NCBI RefSeq assembly: GCF_016863195.1
Contig: NZ_BOOK01000074.1
Span: forward strand, 1-36,195
DNA from: Paraplanobispora takensis
Lineage (GTDB): Bacteria > Actinomycetota > Actinomycetes > Streptosporangiales > Streptosporangiaceae
Direction: 5' to 3'
Length of the DNA stretch: 36,195 nucleotides
How positions within the stretch are numbered: the stretch's first letter is position 1; each line of letters starts with the position of its first letter. The notes beneath the pieces were generated by a model. That model worked only from the letters and a program-made list of their open reading frames with translations. It had not been told where the DNA came from and did not search any database. Shown piece by piece: positions 1-7,948 of the stretch. The translations under genes and the position numbers were made by a program.

Positions 1-1
1 G

Positions 2-331
2 GACATCTCCCAGCGCATCCAGGCGGTCCAGGGCCAGAGCGAGGCCGCGGTGGCCGCCATCCAGCAGATCACCGAGGTCATCGACAAGATCAACGGGTAC
101 TCGGCCACGATCGCCTCGGCGGTGGAGGAGCAGACCGCCACCACCAGCGAGATCGGCCGCAGCGTGTCCGAGGCCGCCACCGGCGTCGGTGAGATCGCCG
201 GCGGCATCGGCGCGGTCGCCACCTCCGTGCAGACGACCACGACCGGCGTCGGCGAGGCGCAGCGCGCCTCCGAGGAGCTGGCCCGGATGTCCAGCGAGCT
301 GCAGAGCCTCGTGGCCCAGTTCCGCCTCTGA
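2..331 (+). CDS. Methyl-accepting chemotaxis protein, C-terminal part (5' end outside the window)
   Basis: This is the last 109 residues of an MCP. The frame is open from base 2 and ends with TGA at 329-331. The visible part is the distal arm of the cytoplasmic four-helix signalling domain: heptad-rich helix ending in a short basic-hydrophobic tail (VAQFRL), with an AVEEQTATTSEI segment typical of the region just after the hairpin tip. It should signal through CheA/CheW, neither of which is in the window. No C-terminal CheR-tethering pentapeptide of the NWETF type is present. The chemotaxis operon starting at 2222 lies on the same strand but is separated by a terminator and an MFS gene, so the two are probably transcribed independently. 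The ligand domain cannot be judged. Confidence 0.93.
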   Translation, partial: DISQRIQAVQGQSEAAVAAIQQITEVIDKINGYSATIASAVEEQTATTSEIGRSVSEAATGVGEIAGGIGAVATSVQTTTTGVGEAQRASEELARMSSELQSLVAQFRL

Positions 332-391
332 TCGACCGGGTTCCGTCTCCGATCCGCCTGACGGCTCAGTTCTTCCTCTGATCCACCGGTA

Positions 392-435
392 CCGCAACCG
401 TCCTGTCACCCCGTCCGGGGGCAGGACGGTTGCGG
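392..435 (+). terminator. Terminator hairpin after the MCP
   Basis: Perfect 14-bp inverted repeat, arms 392-405 and 422-435, with a 16-nt loop that can itself pair (CCCCG/CGGGG). It lies 60 bp after the MCP stop. There is no T-run, as is common for actinomycete terminators. Confidence 0.75.
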
Positions 436-617
436 CGTTCACGGGGTCCTCAGGGCCGGCGGGACCGGTGCCGATCGGTGCGCGGAGGGACCGGCCCGGG
501 TTCGCCGTACGGCCGTCCCCTCCCCCGATGACCACGGCGCCGGCCCGGCGCGATCCCGGCGAGGGCCGGTTCGGCGAGACCTCTCGTCCGTGAGGATCTC
601 AGAGAGGAAACCCCGTC

Positions 618-1997
618 GTGTCCCGCAAACCCGACATGCTGCGCGCTCTGCGGCACCGTAACTACCGCCTGTGGGCGGGAGCGGACTTCCTGTCGGTGGC
701 CGGGACGTGGATGCAGGTCCTCGGCGTCAACTGGATGTTGCTGTCCATCTCGCACTCGGCCGCCAGCCTGGGGTTCGGCCTGTTCCTGCAGTCGCTGCCC
801 ACCATGCTGCTGGCCTTCGTGGGCGGCTCCCTCGCCGACCGGCTGCCCGCCCGCCCGCTGGTGCTGACCGGTCAGACCCTGCACGGGCTGCTGGCCGCCG
901 TGCTCGCGGTGCTCGCCTTCTCCGGGGTGGACAGCGTGTGGCCCATCTACGCGGTGGCCCTGCTCGGCGGGATGGTCTCGGCGCTGGACGGCCCCAGCCT
1001 GGGCCGCTTCGGAGCGGAGGTCGTCGGTCCCGAGGACCTGTCCAACGCCCTGGCCCTCGGCTCGGTGATCAGCTCCGCGGGCCGCATCGCCGGCATGGGC
1101 CTGGCCGGCGTCCTGATCCCGCTGACCGGCACCGGGACGCTCTTCGTGCTCAACGCGGTGAGCTTCGCGCTGGTCATGGCCGCGGTGCTGGGCATGCGCG
1201 GCGGTGAGATGCACCCGCTGCCCCGCGCGGGCGCCGGTGAGATCGGGATCGTCTCCGGGCTGCGCTACATCGGGCGGACCCGCTGGCTGCTGGTCCTGCT
1301 CGGCCTGGCCTTCGTGCTGGGCGCCCTGGGCCGCAACTACCAGGTCACCATGGCCGCGATGAGCGAGGGGCCGCTGAACGCCGGCGCCGCCGGGTACGGC
1401 GTGCTGTCGGTCGTCTTCGCCGTCGGCGCCGTCCTGGGCGGGCTGTACGCGGCCTCCCGTCCCAGCCTGACCTTCCGGATCCTGTTCGCCGCCGCCCTGC
1501 TGACCAGCGTGGGACAGGCGGTCAGCGGGATCGTGCCGGGCCTGCTCGGCTTCGCCCTGGTGCTGCTGCCGATCGCCGCCGGCGCGGTGGTCCTCGACAC
1601 CACCGTCAGCACGCGGGCCCAGCTCGGCACCGAGCCGACCATGCGCGGCCGGGTGCTGGCCGCGCAGACGATGGTGGGCGCCGCCTCGGGAGCGGTCGGC
1701 GGGCCCCTGCTCGGGGTGCTCTGCGACACCGCGGGACCCCGTGCCGCCCTCCTCATGGCGGGCCTGGTCACGCTGGCGGTGACGTGCGGCGCCGCCGTAC
1801 TGCTGGCCCGTTGCCTGGGTCACCGGGACCCGGTGGCCACCGCGATCACCGCCCTGGGCGGGTCCCGGCGGGTCCGGCGCCCGGAGACCGCGCCGCGCGC
1901 CCGGCGCTCCGCCGCGGCACGCGGCCCCGGGCCGGCGGCCCCCGCCGGGCGTTCGGTGCGTGACGCCCGCCGCCGTCCGCGGCGCACCCGCGCCTGA
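618..1997 (+). CDS. MFS transporter, MFS_3/EntS-like exporter family
   Basis: A 459-residue major facilitator protein of the plasma membrane, probably a proton-coupled exporter; the substrate cannot be told. About 12 hydrophobic segments are visible. The N-terminus (ALRHRNYRLWAGADFLSVAGTWMQ) matches the opening of the MFS_3 family, and the loop between TM2 and TM3 carries GGSLADRLPARPL, the MFS motif A (GxxaDRxxxR). The GTG start at 618 is chosen because GAGAGGAAA lies about 9 nt upstream. The last ~45 residues after TM12 are a very basic Arg/Pro/Ala-rich tail, longer than usual. It sits alone between an MCP and the che operon and has no obvious role in chemotaxis. A long reading frame on the opposite strand (450-2192) is a shadow. 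Confidence 0.88.
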   Translation: MSRKPDMLRALRHRNYRLWAGADFLSVAGTWMQVLGVNWMLLSISHSAASLGFGLFLQSLPTMLLAFVGGSLADRLPARPLVLTGQTLHGLLAAVLAVLAFSGVDSVWPIYAVALLGGMVSALDGPSLGRFGAEVVGPEDLSNALALGSVISSAGRIAGMGLAGVLIPLTGTGTLFVLNAVSFALVMAAVLGMRGGEMHPLPRAGAGEIGIVSGLRYIGRTRWLLVLLGLAFVLGALGRNYQVTMAAMSEGPLNAGAAGYGVLSVVFAVGAVLGGLYAASRPSLTFRILFAAALLTSVGQAVSGIVPGLLGFALVLLPIAAGAVVLDTTVSTRAQLGTEPTMRGRVLAAQTMVGAASGAVGGPLLGVLCDTAGPRAALLMAGLVTLAVTCGAAVLLARCLGHRDPVATAITALGGSRRVRRPETAPRARRSAAARGPGPAAPAGRSVRDARRRPRRTRA

Positions 1998-2137
1998 GCA
2001 CGCGCCGGACGGGATCGCGACGTTCCGGACCTGCACGGCACGCCTTAAGTGACCTTCCGTAGTATTTCGTGTACACAAAGCGACAATGGGAAGGGTGGAT
2101 CGGGCCCGCCGGGCCCTGTGGAAGGTCCGGCGAATCC

Positions 2138-2164
2138 TCATCCCTTCCCCTCTCCTGTCGATAG
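2138..2164 (+). promoter_or_regulatory. Sigma-28 (FliA/WhiG-type) promoter of the che operon
   Basis: TCAT at 2138-2141, a 15-nt spacer, then GTCGATAG at 2157-2164, close to the FliA/WhiG -10 GCCGATAA. The predicted transcript starts about 50 bp before cheB. Five further sites of the same build stand before other motility genes in this window. Confidence 0.7.
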
Positions 2165-2221
2165 GGAACGCGATGGACGGGCGGTGACACATGTCCCGCT
2201 TCTGGCACAGGAGGCACTCGC

Positions 2222-3298
2222 GTGGTATCGGTTCTGGTGGTCGACGACTCGGTCGTCGTCCGGCGCCTGATTGTCGATGCGCTGAGTGCGGATCCCGGGA
2301 TACAGGTGGTCGGAACCGCGCCCAACGGCAAGGTCGCCCTATCCAAGATCGACATGTTGAAGCCCGACATCGTCACCCTGGACATCGAGATGCCGGTGAT
2401 GGACGGGCTGACCACCATCAAGGAGATCCGCAAGGTCCATCCGCGCCTTCCGGTCATCATGTTCAGCACGCTGACCTCGGTCGGCGCGTCCGCCACCCTT
2501 GAGGCCCTGGCCTCGGGCGCCAGCGACTACGTGACCAAGCCGGCCAACGTCGGCAGCGTCTCCGAGTCGATCAAAAGCGTCCGGGAACAGATCATCCCCC
2601 GCATCCACGCGTTGTGCAGGACCGGCGGCCCGTCTCGCATGGGGGCCGTCAGGCCCGCCCCGCGTCCCGTCGCCCCGCTCGCCCGGCCCGCGGCCGGCGG
2701 GACGTCCGTCCCCCAGGTCGTGGCGGTGGGCTGCTCCACCGGCGGGCCGGACGCCCTGACCAAGGTGGTCAGCGCGCTGCCGGTGACGTTCCCGCTGCCC
2801 ATCGTGGTGGTGCAGCACATGCCGCAGGTCTTCACCAAGATGTTCGCCGAGCGGCTCGACCGCGCCTCGGCGCTGAAGGTCGTCGAGGCGCAGGCCAACA
2901 TGCCGGTCCAGGCGGGGATGGTGTACATCGCCCCCGGCGACTACCACATGGAGGTCAACCGGCGCGGGAACGGTGTCTTCACCAACCTGCAGCAGGGGCC
3001 GCCCGAGAACTTCTGCCGTCCCGCCGTGGACGTGCTGTTCCGGTCGGTGGCGGCGGTGTACGGCGGAGCGGCCCTGGCGGTGATCCTCACCGGCATGGGG
3101 CAGGACGGCAAGCGCGGAAGCGAGGTGCTGTCCGGCAAGGGCGCCGAGATCGTCGCCCAGGACGAGGCCACGTCGGTGGTCTGGGGGATGCCGGGAGCGG
3201 TCACCGGTGCCGGGCTGGCCCACGCCGTGCTTCCCCTGAACGAGATTTCCCACCATCTAATCAACCGTGTGGCCGGCGGCCGCACGGCCAGGTCCTGA
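2222..3298 (+). CDS. cheB: Chemotaxis response regulator protein-glutamate methylesterase CheB
   Basis: CheB removes methyl groups from MCP glutamates (and deamidates glutamines), resetting receptor sensitivity; it is activated by CheA phosphorylation. Residues 1-125 form the receiver domain with acidic pair D8/D9, phospho-acceptor D54 in LDIEMPVMDG and K107 in TKPAN. Residues ~165-350 form the methylesterase domain with the catalytic triad S172 (GCSTGGP), H199 (VVQHMP) and D295 (GMGQDG). At 358 residues it has normal family length and all key residues are intact. The GTG start at 2222 has an AGGAGG site at 2209-2214. It is first gene of the che operon, 10 bp before cheR, and lies behind a sigma-28-like promoter. 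Confidence 0.97.
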   Translation: MVSVLVVDDSVVVRRLIVDALSADPGIQVVGTAPNGKVALSKIDMLKPDIVTLDIEMPVMDGLTTIKEIRKVHPRLPVIMFSTLTSVGASATLEALASGASDYVTKPANVGSVSESIKSVREQIIPRIHALCRTGGPSRMGAVRPAPRPVAPLARPAAGGTSVPQVVAVGCSTGGPDALTKVVSALPVTFPLPIVVVQHMPQVFTKMFAERLDRASALKVVEAQANMPVQAGMVYIAPGDYHMEVNRRGNGVFTNLQQGPPENFCRPAVDVLFRSVAAVYGGAALAVILTGMGQDGKRGSEVLSGKGAEIVAQDEATSVVWGMPGAVTGAGLAHAVLPLNEISHHLINRVAGGRTARS

Positions 3299-3308
3299 GG
3301 ATGAACCG

Positions 3309-4154
3309 ATGGCTTTGACCCAACAGGAGTTCGCTTTCGTCAGCGGGCTCGTCCGGCGCGAGGCGGCGATCGTCCTCGAGACCGGCAAGGAGTATCTGGT
3401 GGAGGCCCGGCTGCTGCCGCTCGCCAGACGGACGGGCACCGTATCGGTGTCGGAGTTCGTCGCGCGGGCCCAGCGGGAGCGCGCGCTGGCCGACCAGATC
3501 GTCGATGCGCTGACCACCAACGAGACGTCGTGGCTGCGCGATCGCGAACCGTTCACCGCTTTCACCGACACCGTGCTGCCCGACCTCATGGAACGGCGCC
3601 CGGCGACGCAGAGGCTGCGCATCTGGTCGGCGGCCTGCTCCAGCGGGCAGGAGCCGTACGGCCTGGCGATGCTGCTGGAGGAGTCGCTGACGAGCAGCCG
3701 GCAGTACGAGATCTTCGCGACCGACATCTCGAACGAGATGCTCGATCGCGCGAAGGCCGGCCGCTACAGCCAGCTTGAGGTGAACCGGGGACTGCCCGTC
3801 CCGATGCTGGTGAAGTACTTCCAGCGGGCGGGTACGGAGTGGCAGGTGGGCGACGCCCTGCGCCGCAACATCTCCTTCCAGAAGGTCAACCTGGCGGCGC
3901 CGCTGCCGCCGGCGCAGCCCTTCGACGTGGTGTTCCTGCGCAACGTCCTCATCTACTTCGACCTTGAGACCAAGCGCTCCGTGCTGCGGCGCATCCGCAG
4001 CCTGATGCGTCCCGACGGCTGGCTCTTCCTCGGCGCAGCCGAAACAACCATCGGCATCGACGACGGCTTCGAGCGGGTCGTCGCCGGGCGCGCGTCGGCA
4101 TACAGGCCGCGCGCTGCGACTACTGCGCCTGTCGGCGCAATGAGAAAGGGGTGA
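3309..4154 (+). CDS. cheR: Chemotaxis protein methyltransferase CheR
   Basis: CheR methylates MCP glutamates using S-adenosylmethionine, opposing CheB. The protein has the N-terminal helical CheR_N domain (residues ~1-70), then the SAM-binding CheR domain. Visible motifs are NETSWLRDREPF (family NET-FFRE), RIWSAACSSGQEPYGLAML (SAM-binding motif I), FATDIS followed by LDRAKAGRYS, and FDVVFLRNVLIYFD. The ATG at 3309 is chosen over an in-frame upstream ATG at 3267 because it starts 10 bp after the cheB stop, has GAGGA upstream, and gives MALTQQEFAF, the normal start of CheR_N. At 281 residues the length is typical. It is followed 7 bp later by cheY. Confidence 0.97.
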   Translation: MALTQQEFAFVSGLVRREAAIVLETGKEYLVEARLLPLARRTGTVSVSEFVARAQRERALADQIVDALTTNETSWLRDREPFTAFTDTVLPDLMERRPATQRLRIWSAACSSGQEPYGLAMLLEESLTSSRQYEIFATDISNEMLDRAKAGRYSQLEVNRGLPVPMLVKYFQRAGTEWQVGDALRRNISFQKVNLAAPLPPAQPFDVVFLRNVLIYFDLETKRSVLRRIRSLMRPDGWLFLGAAETTIGIDDGFERVVAGRASAYRPRAATTAPVGAMRKG

Positions 4155-4161
4155 CACCGCG

Positions 4162-4548
4162 GTGCACGCCATGGTGATCGACGATTCCCGAGCGATGAGG
4201 CTCATCCTGCGCCGCATCGTCACGCAGCTCGGCTTCGAGGTGCACGAGGCCGGCAACGGCCGGGAGGCTCTGGAGCTGCTGGAGAAGATGGACGAGCCGC
4301 CCACGGTCGCGCTCATCGACTGGAACATGCCGGAGATGAACGGGCTGGAGTTCGTCACGGCGGTCCGCTCCCAGGAGCGGTACCGGCAGATAACGCTGAT
4401 GATGGTGACCACGGAGAGCGAGCACGGGCAGATCGTCCGCGCTCTGGCGGCCGGGGCGCACGAGTACGTCATCAAGCCGTTCACCCCCGAAGCCATCACG
4501 GAGAAGCTGGCCCTCCTGGGCCTCGTACCGAGCGGAACCATGTCATGA
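4162..4548 (+). CDS. cheY: Single-domain response regulator, CheY-type (first copy)
   Basis: A stand-alone receiver domain of 128 residues. It carries the acidic pair DD in VIDDSRAM, phospho-acceptor Asp in LIDWNMPEMNG, the conserved Thr in MVTTESE, and Lys in VIKPF. As CheY it would carry the signal from CheA to the flagellar switch; with a second CheY in the operon, one copy may serve as a phosphate sink, which cannot be decided here. The GTG at 4162 or the ATG at 4171 (three codons later) may be the true start; AAAGGGG at 4145-4151 fits the first better. Its stop overlaps the ATG of the next gene by four bases, so translation is likely coupled. Confidence 0.93.
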   Translation: MHAMVIDDSRAMRLILRRIVTQLGFEVHEAGNGREALELLEKMDEPPTVALIDWNMPEMNGLEFVTAVRSQERYRQITLMMVTTESEHGQIVRALAAGAHEYVIKPFTPEAITEKLALLGLVPSGTMS

Positions 4549-5006
4549 CCTCTCCGACCACCGAAGACCTGCAGGCCATCACCGAGCAGGTCTGGCTGTC
4601 CTACCTCGACCCGGAGGGAGTGGCCCCCTTCCTCCCCTCGGAGGAGACCCCGGCCCTGCCCCACGTGATCGCCGCGGTCTCGGTGACGGGCGCGTGGGAG
4701 GGACACGTCGTCATGGCCTTCTCCGCATCGGCCTCGCAGATGGCCGCCTCGGCCCTGCTGGGCATCGAGGAGGAGGAGGTCTCCCGGGACGACATCGCCG
4801 ACGCCGTCGGCGAGCTGGTCAACGTGATCGGTGGCAACGTCAAGAGCCTTTTGCCTGATGGTTCCCTGCTCTCGCTGCCCCACGTGGCGACAATCGACGA
4901 AGGCGTCAACAAATGGCCTGCGGCGGTGGAGGTGTGCCGCCTGCAGGGCAGTTGGCAGAACGAGCCGATCGCGATCAGCGTGTGGACCAGCAAGAGCACT
5001 GGGTAA
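4545..5006 (+). CDS. cheX: CheX-like CheY-P phosphatase
   Basis: A 153-residue soluble protein of the CheX/CheC/FliY phosphatase fold. It shows the diagnostic helix DDIADAVGELVNVIGGNVKS with the catalytic E-x2-N motif at E90/N93. In this family Glu and Asn reach into the CheY active site and speed loss of the phosphoryl group, ending the signal. It lies between the two cheY genes (4-bp overlap with the first, 13 bp to the second), the expected position for a CheY-P phosphatase. No CheZ and no CheD are seen in the window. The family call rests on the motif and on context. Confidence 0.85.
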   Translation: MTSPTTEDLQAITEQVWLSYLDPEGVAPFLPSEETPALPHVIAAVSVTGAWEGHVVMAFSASASQMAASALLGIEEEEVSRDDIADAVGELVNVIGGNVKSLLPDGSLLSLPHVATIDEGVNKWPAAVEVCRLQGSWQNEPIAISVWTSKSTG

Positions 5007-5019
5007 GGAAACCTCAACT

Positions 5020-5382
5020 ATGAAGATTCTCATCGCCGACGACAGCCGGGTCATGCGTCAGATCGTCACGAGGACCCTGCGCCAGGCCGGTTACGGGGGA
5101 CATGAACTCGTCGAGGCGGCCGACGGCCGTCAGGCGCACGACCTCACCATCTCCGAGAAGCCCGATCTGGTCCTCTCGGACTGGAACATGCCGGAAATGA
5201 CGGGCATCGAGGTCCTGCGGGCGCTGCGCGCGGGCGGGGTGGACGTGCCGTTCGGCTTCGTCACCTCCGAGGGCACCGACGAGATGCGGCAGATGGCCGA
5301 GCAGGCCGGTGCGCTCTTCCTGATCACCAAGCCGTTCACCGCGGACAACTTCACTGACGTTCTCGGTCCGATTCTGGGGTAG
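5020..5382 (+). CDS. cheY: Single-domain response regulator, CheY-type (second copy)
   Basis: A 120-residue receiver domain: DD in IADDSRVMRQ, phospho-acceptor Asp in LSDWNMPEMTG, Thr/Ser in VTSEG and Lys in ITKPF. The ATG at 5020 is used because TAAGGAA lies just upstream and the protein begins exactly at beta-strand 1 (MKILIADDS); a longer open frame from 4831 is rejected, as its extra residues are a shadow of the cheX gene. It is more like the first CheY in the phosphorylation loop (DWNMPEM in both) than either is to the CheB receiver, which suggests a duplication within the operon. The next gene starts at the base after its stop codon. Confidence 0.94.
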   Translation: MKILIADDSRVMRQIVTRTLRQAGYGGHELVEAADGRQAHDLTISEKPDLVLSDWNMPEMTGIEVLRALRAGGVDVPFGFVTSEGTDEMRQMAEQAGALFLITKPFTADNFTDVLGPILG

Positions 5383-5871
5383 ATGCCTGCCATGTCGACA
5401 CTTCCGGTCCCTAAGAACATCAAGGACCTGTTCGAGGACCTGCTCGGCCGTCCTGTCACCGTGGGCGTGTCCGACCCCGCGGTCGCGGCCGACCTCAAGA
5501 AGGCGGTCATCGCCCTCTATGTCGACAACTCGCGCAAGCTCATGGCTGTGGCGGGCATGGATCTCAAGCTGGCCGCGTACGCAGGCGCGGCCATCGGCCT
5601 GATCCCGCAGGGCGGCGCCGAGGCCTCGGTCGAGGACGGGGAGCTGACCCCGATGCTGGCCGACAACGTCCGGGAGGTCTGCAACATCCTCACCGGCCTG
5701 CTCAACCAGCTGGACCTGCCCCACCTGAAGCTGTACGAGTCCTACATGCCCGGCGAGCCCGCACCCGCGGACGCCACCGCCCGCCTGCTGGCCCTCGGCG
5801 CCCGCCTCGACCTGGCGGTCGAGATCGGCGGCTACGGCACGGGCAAGTTCTGGCTCTCCCTGGCCGGCTGA
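5383..5871 (+). CDS. Divergent CheX/CheC-like protein at the end of the che operon
   Basis: A 162-residue soluble protein starting directly after the cheY stop (ATG at 5383, with a second ATG at 5392). It is not a clear match to a named family from sequence alone. Its central part reads like the CheX fold: strands around VIALYVDNSRKLMAVAGMD, a helix, then LADNVREVCNILTGLLNQL, which carries an E-x2-N pair (E98/N101) at the position expected for the phosphatase helix. This suggests a second CheY-P phosphatase or a non-catalytic paralogue pairing with the second CheY. The E-x2-N pair is seen directly; the family link is inference. A hairpin terminator follows at 5911-5942, closing the operon. 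Confidence 0.6.
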   Translation: MPAMSTLPVPKNIKDLFEDLLGRPVTVGVSDPAVAADLKKAVIALYVDNSRKLMAVAGMDLKLAAYAGAAIGLIPQGGAEASVEDGELTPMLADNVREVCNILTGLLNQLDLPHLKLYESYMPGEPAPADATARLLALGARLDLAVEIGGYGTGKFWLSLAG

Positions 5872-5910
5872 AGGCCCGCAGCCCAGGCGGACAGGGAGCC
5901 CGACCCGCAG

Positions 5911-5942
5911 GGCGCCGTCCCCTCCCCGGAGGAGACGGCGCC
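5911..5942 (+). terminator. Terminator of the che operon
   Basis: Inverted repeat with 9-bp perfect arms GGCGCCGTC (5911-5919) and its complement (5934-5942); the inner CCTCC/GGAGG can extend the stem. It lies 40 bp after the last che gene and before a convergent gene. Confidence 0.7.
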
Positions 5943-6074
5943 TTCGGCGTTCTCAGGGCCGGGTACGGCCCTGCGGGGCTCCGGGGCCCGGTACGGCCGG
6001 CGGCTCCGGTCTCGGTGCGGCTCGGGCCTCCGGCGTTTTCCGGAACGCGGTACGGCTGCCGCCGCCCGGTGGTG

Positions 6075-6938
6075 TCAGCGGTCGCCGGAGCTCGCCGCCT
6101 GGTGGGCCGCGGCCAGGCGGGCCGTACGCTCCAGCAGGTCGCGCAGCGCGGGACCGGCCCGCAGGCCGTCGTGGCCGGCGGCGGGATGGGCCCGCAGGTC
6201 GGCCAGGAGCAGGCGCAGCCGGGCGGCCAGGTGCCGCACCCGGGTGGCGTATCCGGGATCGCGCCGGTCGGCGGGCACGCGGGCCAGGGACTCGGCCAGC
6301 TCGTCGAACGCCTCGGCCAGCTCCCGCGCGGCGTCCTCACCGCCCCCGGAACCGGCGATCTCGCCCGCCCCGGAACCGGCGGCCTGCCCGGCTCCGGGAC
6401 CGGGGCCGGCGGCCGGAGGGCTCAGCAGGGCGCGGTGGCCGAGGAGGCTGCGGGTGCACTCCAGCAGGGCGGGGGCGTTGCGCTCCAGCCAGGCCCGCTC
6501 CCCGGACTCGGCGCGCCGGGCGGTGCGCTCGGCGACCTCGCTGCGGGGTGCGCCGCGCTCGGCGGCGGCGTGGCGCAGCAGGCGGTGCTGTACGGCCTGG
6601 CGTGAGCGCAGTCCCAGGGCGGCGGCCAGCTCCCCCAGGCTCAGCCCGAGCTCGACGCCGAGGCTCAGCAGCCGGTACTCCAGCCGGTCCAGGCGGCCGG
6701 GCAGGGCGGGGACGGCGCGGCGGGCGTACTCCAGCAGCACCAGCGCGTCCGGCACGTCGCACCGCAGCACCGCCTCGGGTACCCGCCGGCGCTCCAGCAC
6801 GTAGGCGACCACCTCCAGCGGTTCGTCGGACAGGGCCTCGAGGTCGGGGTCATGGCACCGGGCTCGGCGGGCGGCGATCGCCTCCGCCCGGCGCAACGCC
6901 TCGGATTCCGGTACGGCGCGGATCGTTCTGACGGGCAC
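6075..6938 (-). CDS. Hypothetical helix-turn-helix protein
   Basis: A ~287-residue Ala/Arg/Leu-rich soluble protein with no membrane segments. Around residues 95-125 a helix-turn-helix of the sigma-region-4 type is visible (LSLGELAAALGLRSRQAVQHRLLRH). The C-terminal third is predicted helical, joined by a Gly/Ala/Pro-rich linker near residue 190. I do not recognise a family with a known function. Its 5' end overlaps the 3' end of the EamA gene on the same strand by about 90 bp in another frame. The start is taken as GTG 6938 (TTG 6944 is the alternative); a perfect 17-bp palindrome overlaps this point, so the gene may be leaderless and self-regulated. The HTH supports a DNA-binding role; nothing shows its targets. 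Confidence 0.7.
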   Translation of the reverse strand: MPVRTIRAVPESEALRRAEAIAARRARCHDPDLEALSDEPLEVVAYVLERRRVPEAVLRCDVPDALVLLEYARRAVPALPGRLDRLEYRLLSLGVELGLSLGELAAALGLRSRQAVQHRLLRHAAAERGAPRSEVAERTARRAESGERAWLERNAPALLECTRSLLGHRALLSPPAAGPGPGAGQAAGSGAGEIAGSGGGEDAARELAEAFDELAESLARVPADRRDPGYATRVRHLAARLRLLLADLRAHPAAGHDGLRAGPALRDLLERTARLAAAHQAASSGDR

Positions 6939-7902
6939 CGTCAATACTGTATTGACGTCGGCCCGCCCGCACCACCTCCCCGCCCGGGCGAGCCTGCAGG
7001 ACGGCGACGGAGGACAGGACGAGCAGGCCGCCGGCGAGCTGGACCGGGGTGAGGAACTCCGCCAGGGTCAGAGCGGCCAGCGCCGTGGTGACGACCGGTT
7101 CGAAGGTCGACAGGATGGCCGCGGTGGAGGGGCCGGTACGGCGCAGGCCCGCGAAGAAGGCGAGCATCGCCACGACGGTGGACACCACGGCGATGCACGC
7201 CAGCCAGAACCACCCCTGCACGCCGAAGCCGAGGCCGACGCCGCCGGTGAGCAGGGCGCGGGCGGCCAGGGTGAAGGTGGCCCCGGTCATCACCAGCGCG
7301 GAGAGCACCACCGGCGGCAGCCGGTGCACGACGGTGTCGGAGACCAGGATGTAGACGGTGTAGGTGAGCGCGGTGCCGAAGGCCATGAGCGCGCCGAGCG
7401 GATTGAAGGCCGGCCCGCCGGTGCCGAGCAGGACGAGCAGCGTCCCGCAGGACGCGGCCGCCAGGGCGGCGACCCGTCCGGGGCTCAGGTGGTCGCGGCC
7501 GAGCAGGACGGCCGCCACCGTGACCAGCAGCGGATAGGTGTAGAAGATCAGGGACAGCAGCGAGGCGTCCATCACCTCCAGGGCGGAGAAATACAGGCTC
7601 GCCTGCGCGGCGTACCCGACCGCGCCCAGGCCGAGGGCCGTCGCCAGCACGCCCGCGGTCATGCGGCCGGGAGGCGTCACCGGAGCGGGGGCCGTCGCCG
7701 GAGCGGGGGAGGAAGGGCCGCGGCGCAGGTCCGGCCGCAGGAGCAGCAGCGCCGCCAGTACGGCGGCCGCCAGGCCGAAGCGGACCAGCAGCAGCGCCGC
7801 GGGCGAGACGCCCGCGGCGTAGGCGAACTTGCCGAAGATCGCCATGGCGCCGAAGCACGCCGCCGACACCAAGCAGAGGAGGGGACCCATGTCCCCCAGC
7901 AT
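6850..7902 (-). CDS. EamA/DMT-family transporter
   Basis: A 350-residue drug/metabolite transporter superfamily protein with about ten hydrophobic segments in two EamA repeats (residues ~1-145 and ~160-300). The N-terminal repeat begins LLCLVSAACFGAMAIFGKFAY and the second ends ILSTFEPVVTTALAALTLAEFLTP, both typical of EamA exporters of amino acids or metabolites. The last ~45 residues are polar, Arg/Gly-rich and unlike the family; they overlap the start of the downstream HTH gene and are probably a poorly conserved tail. ATG 7902 is assumed; ATG 7890 (MGPLLCLV) is equally possible. It is divergent from a LysR gene 62 bp away, the usual arrangement for a LysR-controlled exporter. Confidence 0.88.
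   Translation of the reverse strand: MLGDMGPLLCLVSAACFGAMAIFGKFAYAAGVSPAALLLVRFGLAAAVLAALLLLRPDLRRGPSSPAPATAPAPVTPPGRMTAGVLATALGLGAVGYAAQASLYFSALEVMDASLLSLIFYTYPLLVTVAAVLLGRDHLSPGRVAALAAASCGTLLVLLGTGGPAFNPLGALMAFGTALTYTVYILVSDTVVHRLPPVVLSALVMTGATFTLAARALLTGGVGLGFGVQGWFWLACIAVVSTVVAMLAFFAGLRRTGPSTAAILSTFEPVVTTALAALTLAEFLTPVQLAGGLLVLSSVAVLQARPGGEVVRAGRRQYSIDGARQNDPRRTGIRGVAPGGGDRRPPSPVP
6940..6956 (-). promoter_or_regulatory. Perfect 17-bp palindrome at the start of the HTH gene
   Basis: GTCAATAC-T-GTATTGAC with 8-bp perfect arms and a single central base. It is AT-rich in a very GC-rich setting, overlaps the start of the HTH gene, and also lies inside the 3' end of the EamA frame. A repressor operator, possibly for the HTH protein itself, is the likely reading. 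Confidence 0.6.
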
Positions 7903-7948
7903 CGGCGGCCACGACTCGTCACGTCCAGCGACGATTCATGGACCTCAT

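Noticed and set aside
2066-2079. Palindrome GTGTACAC with partly paired T/A flanks before the che operon
   Set aside because: Only the 8-bp core is perfect and no regulator is linked to it; could be chance.
450-2192. 580-codon open frame on the minus strand
   Set aside because: Arg/Gly/His/Pro-rich low-complexity translation antisense to a clear MFS gene; an effect of very high GC at third positions.
4831-5019. Long N-terminal extension of the second CheY
   Set aside because: The extra residues are a frame shadow of cheX; the protein should start at MKILIADDS.
3261-5054. 597-codon open frame on the minus strand across cheR-cheY-cheX
   Set aside because: Antisense to four genes with intact catalytic motifs; composition is shadow-like and no domain is visible.
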